DNA of 64,000 nt from positions 62,001-126,000 of the forward strand of contig NZ_SLWB01000006.1 in assembly GCF_004340205.1 (NCBI RefSeq), given 5' to 3'. The position numbers and the translations under genes were made by a program. Origin of the DNA: Acetobacteroides hydrogenigenes (GTDB lineage: Bacteria > Bacteroidota > Bacteroidia > Bacteroidales > ZOR0009). The stretch's first letter is position 1. Each line of letters opens with the position of its first letter. Under the pieces are notes generated by a model that worked only from the letters and a program-made list of their open reading frames with translations, did no database searches and was not told the DNA's origin. This document shows positions 60,466 through 64,000 of this stretch, one piece after another.

Positions 60466-61588
60466 TATAATTAACCTTGAAGGTTAGACCTTTTAGACGA
60501 GCAGCCACCTGCTCGTCGTTAACATTACTAATTTCGTAGTAAGACAACTCCCTGCGAACCCTATAATTTCCTCTCAAATGTTCAAAAAGATCAGGGCTTT
60601 TACGAAGGGCTGCATCATCTGTAACTATATTGTAGGAGCTAAGAATACAATCTTTAATTCCCTGCTCTATCCCATTTTCGCCGTTAAACACAATCCTATT
60701 TTCAAGCATAGGCAGCTGCTGTGGCAACCATTTCGTATCTGTTTCAAATCCAAAAAAGCGAAGGATCTCATTAACAGCCATAGCCGTTCCATTAGACTTT
60801 CCTTCAAGAGAGTAACCTGCTATATGCGGTGTAGCAACGCTCACCATTCGAAGCAGATCAGCATCAATACAAGGCTCATTCTCCCAAACATCAAGCACCG
60901 AGTAGGATACCCGTTGGTTGGCAATAGCCAATTTTAAAGCACCACCATCCACAACCTCACCCCTTGATGCATTGATGAACACCATTGGCTTGCCGAACTT
61001 AGCAAAAAAATGCTTATCGGCCAGATGGAATGTTCTATCAACACCTTCACGAATAAGGGGAACGTGCAGAGTAACTATATCTGATTGCTGCAAAAGAGTG
61101 CCCAAATCTACAAAATCGGTCGAATTTTCAGCTCTGGCACGAGGAGGATCGTTTAAAAGAACCTTTAGCCCCAAATGGGAGGCAACAGCAGCTATTCTCC
61201 GTCCAACTTCACCAACGCCTACAATTCCCAACGTTTTACCCTCTAAACTTCCGTTCCCTACATTAGAAATATGAGCAAGCGCACTTAAAACATACTGCAC
61301 CACACCATAAGCGTTACACCCTGGCGCATTTACCCAGCTAATACCATTTTTTTTGCAGTATCCCTTATCTATATGATCGTGCCCTATTGTTGCGGTAGCA
61401 ATCATTCTTACATTGCTGCCGTCTAAAAGTTTCGCATCACATTTTGTACGTGTCCGTACCAGCAAAGCATCAGCATCCTTTACCAGTTCACGGGTAAAAT
61501 GGCTACCTGTAGAATAAACAACCTCATCAAAGTATTGCTCTAGAACACCTTCTAGATAAGGGATTTTATCGTCTACAACAATTTTCAT
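60458..61588 (-). CDS. pdxB: erythronate-4-phosphate dehydrogenase PdxB
   Basis: The 376-residue D-2-hydroxyacid dehydrogenase has NAD-binding GIVGVGEVGRRIA, the catalytic Arg in INASRGEVVDG, Glu in DVWENEP and His in PHIAGYSLEG. The C-terminal dimerisation part (about 280-376) is typical of PdxB and absent from other family members. It oxidises 4-phosphoerythronate in the pyridoxal-phosphate pathway. It is the first gene of the operon with the AmgK-RapZ and MurU-like genes. Confidence 0.92.
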   Translation of the reverse strand: MKIVVDDKIPYLEGVLEQYFDEVVYSTGSHFTRELVKDADALLVRTRTKCDAKLLDGSNVRMIATATIGHDHIDKGYCKKNGISWVNAPGCNAYGVVQYVLSALAHISNVGNGSLEGKTLGIVGVGEVGRRIAAVASHLGLKVLLNDPPRARAENSTDFVDLGTLLQQSDIVTLHVPLIREGVDRTFHLADKHFFAKFGKPMVFINASRGEVVDGGALKLAIANQRVSYSVLDVWENEPCIDADLLRMVSVATPHIAGYSLEGKSNGTAMAVNEILRFFGFETDTKWLPQQLPMLENRIVFNGENGIEQGIKDCILSSYNIVTDDAALRKSPDLFEHLRGNYRVRRELSYYEISNVNDEQVAARLKGLTFKVNYNG

Positions 61589-61815
61589 AACCCCATTAGT
61601 TTATACAAAGATGAAATAAAAAGGCCAATTTGCAGCATAGAAAAAAATATGAAAACTAAAACAAGAACACATACTTCTTTTGTCTTTAACACTTTCTCTT
61701 TTAACACTTTGCATTAACCATCTTTTTCTTAATTGCTATTTTTTTAAGATTTTACCTGCTTTCATACTCATACTTTTGTCCCGTTCATAATCGCATTCAA
61801 TTGTTACATTAGTCA

Positions 61816-61866
61816 AAAAACCTTGCCATTTGAACTAATACAGGGGTTCATTTGGTAAGGTTTTTA
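61816..61866 (-). terminator. terminator after plsY
   Basis: AAAAACCTTGCCA and its near inverse TGGTAAGGTTTTT form a long stem with an inner TGAAC/GGTTCA part. It lies between plsY (upstream on the minus strand) and pdxB. Confidence 0.75.
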
Positions 61867-61936
61867 GTTTAGAAACTTCCGAAAAACAAAAAAGGCCACC
61901 TTTTAATTGGCAGCCCCTTATCTCTTTCTAAAAATT

Positions 61937-62569
61937 CTACGATTTCTTTTTCTTAAAACTTATCCTATTCTCCTCCCCTTTAAACAAGCGTTTGATATTC
62001 TTACGGTGAGTAAAGATGAGCAATACAGCCACAACGTTACCAAAAATAACCAGTGGCATTGGTGCATTGGGCTGTAATAGGCTAATAAAAGCAGGGTAAC
62101 AAACGCCTGCTATCATAGAGCCTACCGAGACGTACCGTGTAGCAACAAAAACTACAGCAAACACTAAAATGCAGAGCAATGCGCTAACTGGGCTTAAAGC
62201 AACCCCAATCCCCGCTAAAGTCGCCACACCTTTCCCTCCTCGAAATCCTGCAAAAATTGGAGCTATATGCCCAATCACAGCAAGAGCACCCAGCAGCAGC
62301 TGAAAATTTACGAACTGGCTCGTTCCTGGAGTATAATCAGAGAAATGAACTAGCATAACAGCAACAAATCCCTTCACAAAGTCTAAAGTAAAAACGGGTA
62401 GCGCAGCTTTTGGACCTAAAACCCTAAGCGTATTAGTTGCACCTGCATTTTTACTGCCATGCTCCCTTACATCTACCCCATAAAATCTCCTACCAATCCA
62501 AACAGCGCTAGGAATCGAACCAATGATGTAAGCAATGAAAAGCTGAATTCCATTCAAAGCTAATTCCAT
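61937..62569 (-). CDS. plsY: glycerol-3-phosphate acyltransferase PlsY
   Basis: The 210-residue membrane protein has five hydrophobic spans and the three PlsY motifs: GSIPSAVWIGR, GSKNAGATNTLRVLG and GFRGGKGVATLAG. It transfers acyl groups from acyl-phosphate to glycerol-3-phosphate, the first step of phospholipid synthesis. It is a single gene. Confidence 0.95.
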   Translation of the reverse strand: MELALNGIQLFIAYIIGSIPSAVWIGRRFYGVDVREHGSKNAGATNTLRVLGPKAALPVFTLDFVKGFVAVMLVHFSDYTPGTSQFVNFQLLLGALAVIGHIAPIFAGFRGGKGVATLAGIGVALSPVSALLCILVFAVVFVATRYVSVGSMIAGVCYPAFISLLQPNAPMPLVIFGNVVAVLLIFTHRKNIKRLFKGEENRISFKKKKS

Positions 62570-62872
62570 AATCTCTAAAAATTTGTCCCTGCAAAGAAGT
62601 GTAATTTATTTCTTTTGAACAAGTCGCTTACAACCTATTTTACAATAAAGAAATAAACCTCAATAACTTACAGGATGTTTTTTAACAAAATCTACCTTTT
62701 ACTACCACTTTGTAATCTGTAAAACACCATAAGTTAGAGATTTAATCACGCTCCAACTATTGGTTCATCCAAAATGCAGTTAGCAATAAAAATCAACACA
62801 TTAACAATCTCACAAATTTAAAGCCAACCTGTTAATCAAAAATGCGTATTTTTGACAAATTAAGCCTAGATT
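62570..62872. other. divergent promoter region of plsY and nth
   Basis: A 303-bp AT-rich gap. TATTTTTGACAAATTAAG directly upstream of nth includes a Bacteroidota-like TTTG stretch, but no promoter can be set firmly. No gene is seen. Confidence 0.35.
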
Positions 62873-63517
62873 ATGACTAAAAAGCAAAAATACGAGTTCA
62901 TTGTTAAGTATTTCAGCGAGAAGATGCCAGACCCAAAAACAGAGCTGAAATACACAACCCCTTATGAGCTACTAGTTGCCGTAGTTCTATCGGCACAATG
63001 TACTGACAAGCGGGTAAACATGGTTACACCCAACTTTTTTAAAAGATTTCCAACGGTTGACACCCTTGCAGAGGGCAGCATTGAAGAAATATTTGACCTT
63101 ATTCGATCAATATCATATCCAAACAACAAGTCAAAGCATCTACATGGTATGGCTCAAATGTTGCTAAAGAGTTTCAACGGAGAAATTCCCTCGGATGTTG
63201 ACGAGCTGCAAATGCTTCCTGGAGTTGGACGAAAAACTGCAAATGTCATAGCATCAGTAATATTCAACAAACCTGCAATGGCTGTAGATACGCATGTATT
63301 CAGGGTTAGTAAACGATTAGGGCTAACCCCAAATGCAAAGAATCCTCTTGATACAGAAAGAGAACTTGTAAAACATTTTAAGGAAGAGCAGATCCCTAAC
63401 GCGCATCATTGGCTAATACTCCATGGCAGGTACACCTGCTTTGCTCGCAAGCCAAACTGCAAAGAGTGTGGATTAACCCCAGTATGCAGCTACTATCTTG
63501 ACTCTAGTTCAATGTAA
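62873..63517 (+). CDS. nth: endonuclease III
   Basis: The 214-residue enzyme has the helix-hairpin-helix LPGVGRKTANVIA with catalytic Lys121, catalytic Asp139 in AVDTHVFRV, and four cysteines near the C-terminus spaced C-x6-C-x2-C-x5-C that hold a [4Fe-4S] cluster. It removes oxidised pyrimidines and nicks abasic sites. It is followed after 58 bases by another gene on the same strand. Confidence 0.96.
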   Translation: MTKKQKYEFIVKYFSEKMPDPKTELKYTTPYELLVAVVLSAQCTDKRVNMVTPNFFKRFPTVDTLAEGSIEEIFDLIRSISYPNNKSKHLHGMAQMLLKSFNGEIPSDVDELQMLPGVGRKTANVIASVIFNKPAMAVDTHVFRVSKRLGLTPNAKNPLDTERELVKHFKEEQIPNAHHWLILHGRYTCFARKPNCKECGLTPVCSYYLDSSSM

Positions 63518-63575
63518 TATCTTTTTAGCAGCTTCCATAGATGCATCTATCCTCCTTGTTCCAAAACAATCGAAT

Positions 63576-64000
63576 ATGAAAAAGCTACCACTTATAATAG
63601 CATTCTTTCTAGCACTTACTTCTGTATTCGGGCAAAAAACAACCCTTACCATTAGGCTAAAAGAAAAGGCACCCATATCCGCCTACCTATACCTTAATCA
63701 AGGATCTACACTAGTTCCTGTCGATTCAATATTACTCGGCAAAGGTGTTTTTAGCTTTAACACCACAAAGTTCGTTCCTGGTGTATACTCTTTCGTACTA
63801 AGCGAAGACATGTTTGCACGATTCATCATCAACCACGAGAATGTTGAAATATCAACAACCTTGGAAGGGCTGGCCGACAGCGTGAGGATTATACAGTCGG
63901 AAGAAAATAAGGTTTACTATAAATTTTTGCACGAAAGAAGCAACTACAACAAGAAGAGCAATGCAATTAACGAACTTCTTAGCAGCTATCCTGTCAAGAA
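63576..64000 (+). CDS. DUF4369-like thioredoxin family protein, 3' end outside window
   Basis: The frame begins ATG at 63576 with signal peptide MKKLPLIIAFFLALTSVFGQ and continues with TIRLKEKAPISAYLYLNQG and VPVDSILLGKGVFSF. This fits the DUF4369 N-terminal beta-domain that precedes a thioredoxin-like domain in many Bacteroidota envelope oxidoreductases. The thioredoxin part, with its CxxC, would lie beyond the window, so the family call rests on the N-terminus alone. Confidence 0.6.
   Translation, partial: MKKLPLIIAFFLALTSVFGQKTTLTIRLKEKAPISAYLYLNQGSTLVPVDSILLGKGVFSFNTTKFVPGVYSFVLSEDMFARFIINHENVEISTTLEGLADSVRIIQSEENKVYYKFLHERSNYNKKSNAINELLSSYPVK

Overview
The window looks like a chromosomal segment of a Bacteroidota bacterium, probably from the Bacteroidales or a nearby order. 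The evidence is two TonB-dependent receptors (one with an STN-type N-terminus followed by a DUF4249 lipoprotein), a LytS/LytTR regulatory pair, a GH2 beta-galactosidase, an ECF sigma factor, several lipoproteins with Bacteroidota-type lipoboxes, and a general lack of Shine-Dalgarno sites (one gene, hsp20, has a strong one). I cannot name the genus. No tRNA, rRNA or CRISPR array was found.

Layout. 1-16 kb: the 3' part of a transglutaminase-like protein, cutC, an S41 peptidase lipoprotein, an ECF sigma factor with its membrane partner and a DUF2807 protein, a PPDK-like protein, a Crp/Fnr regulator with a lipoprotein and a barrel protein, a flavodoxin-fold reductase, and an SH3-SLH-ricin surface protein. 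16-28 kb is the accessory zone. It has a RAYT transposase between REP palindromes, a secreted lectin fused to a cold-shock domain, and an AT-rich integron-like cassette block. That block holds an ABC-F protein and a lincosamide nucleotidyltransferase, each followed by an attC-like imperfect palindrome. A LuxR regulator, a GtrA protein and a four-copy 208-bp tandem repeat complete the zone. 28-42 kb: nitroreductase, patatin, Hsp20, acyl-CoA synthetase, a Spy-like protein with a TonB receptor, a SMUG2-type glycosylase, LytS/LytTR, and several secreted proteins of unknown role. 42-47 kb is a second accessory zone. It has an AT-rich two-gene unit in which a 59-aa membrane microprotein with a RHIM-like motif overlaps a LPO_1073/Vpar_1526-like gene that carries a related motif, then a strand-switching 21-bp repeat array. 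47-64 kb: GH2 beta-galactosidase, TonB receptor with DUF4249 lipoprotein, alpha/beta hydrolase, mnmA, a MurU-like and AmgK-RapZ pair (amino-sugar recycling) joined to pdxB, plsY, nth, and the start of a DUF4369-like protein.

Two themes stand out. First, five unrelated intergenic arrays have a unit of 21, 22 or 42 bp, three of them between convergent genes. Each has its own sequence but the period is shared, and I know of no description of this class. Second, both AT-rich cargo blocks sit directly beside a copy of the same ~235-bp structured repeat, which suggests a common insertion or acquisition mechanism.
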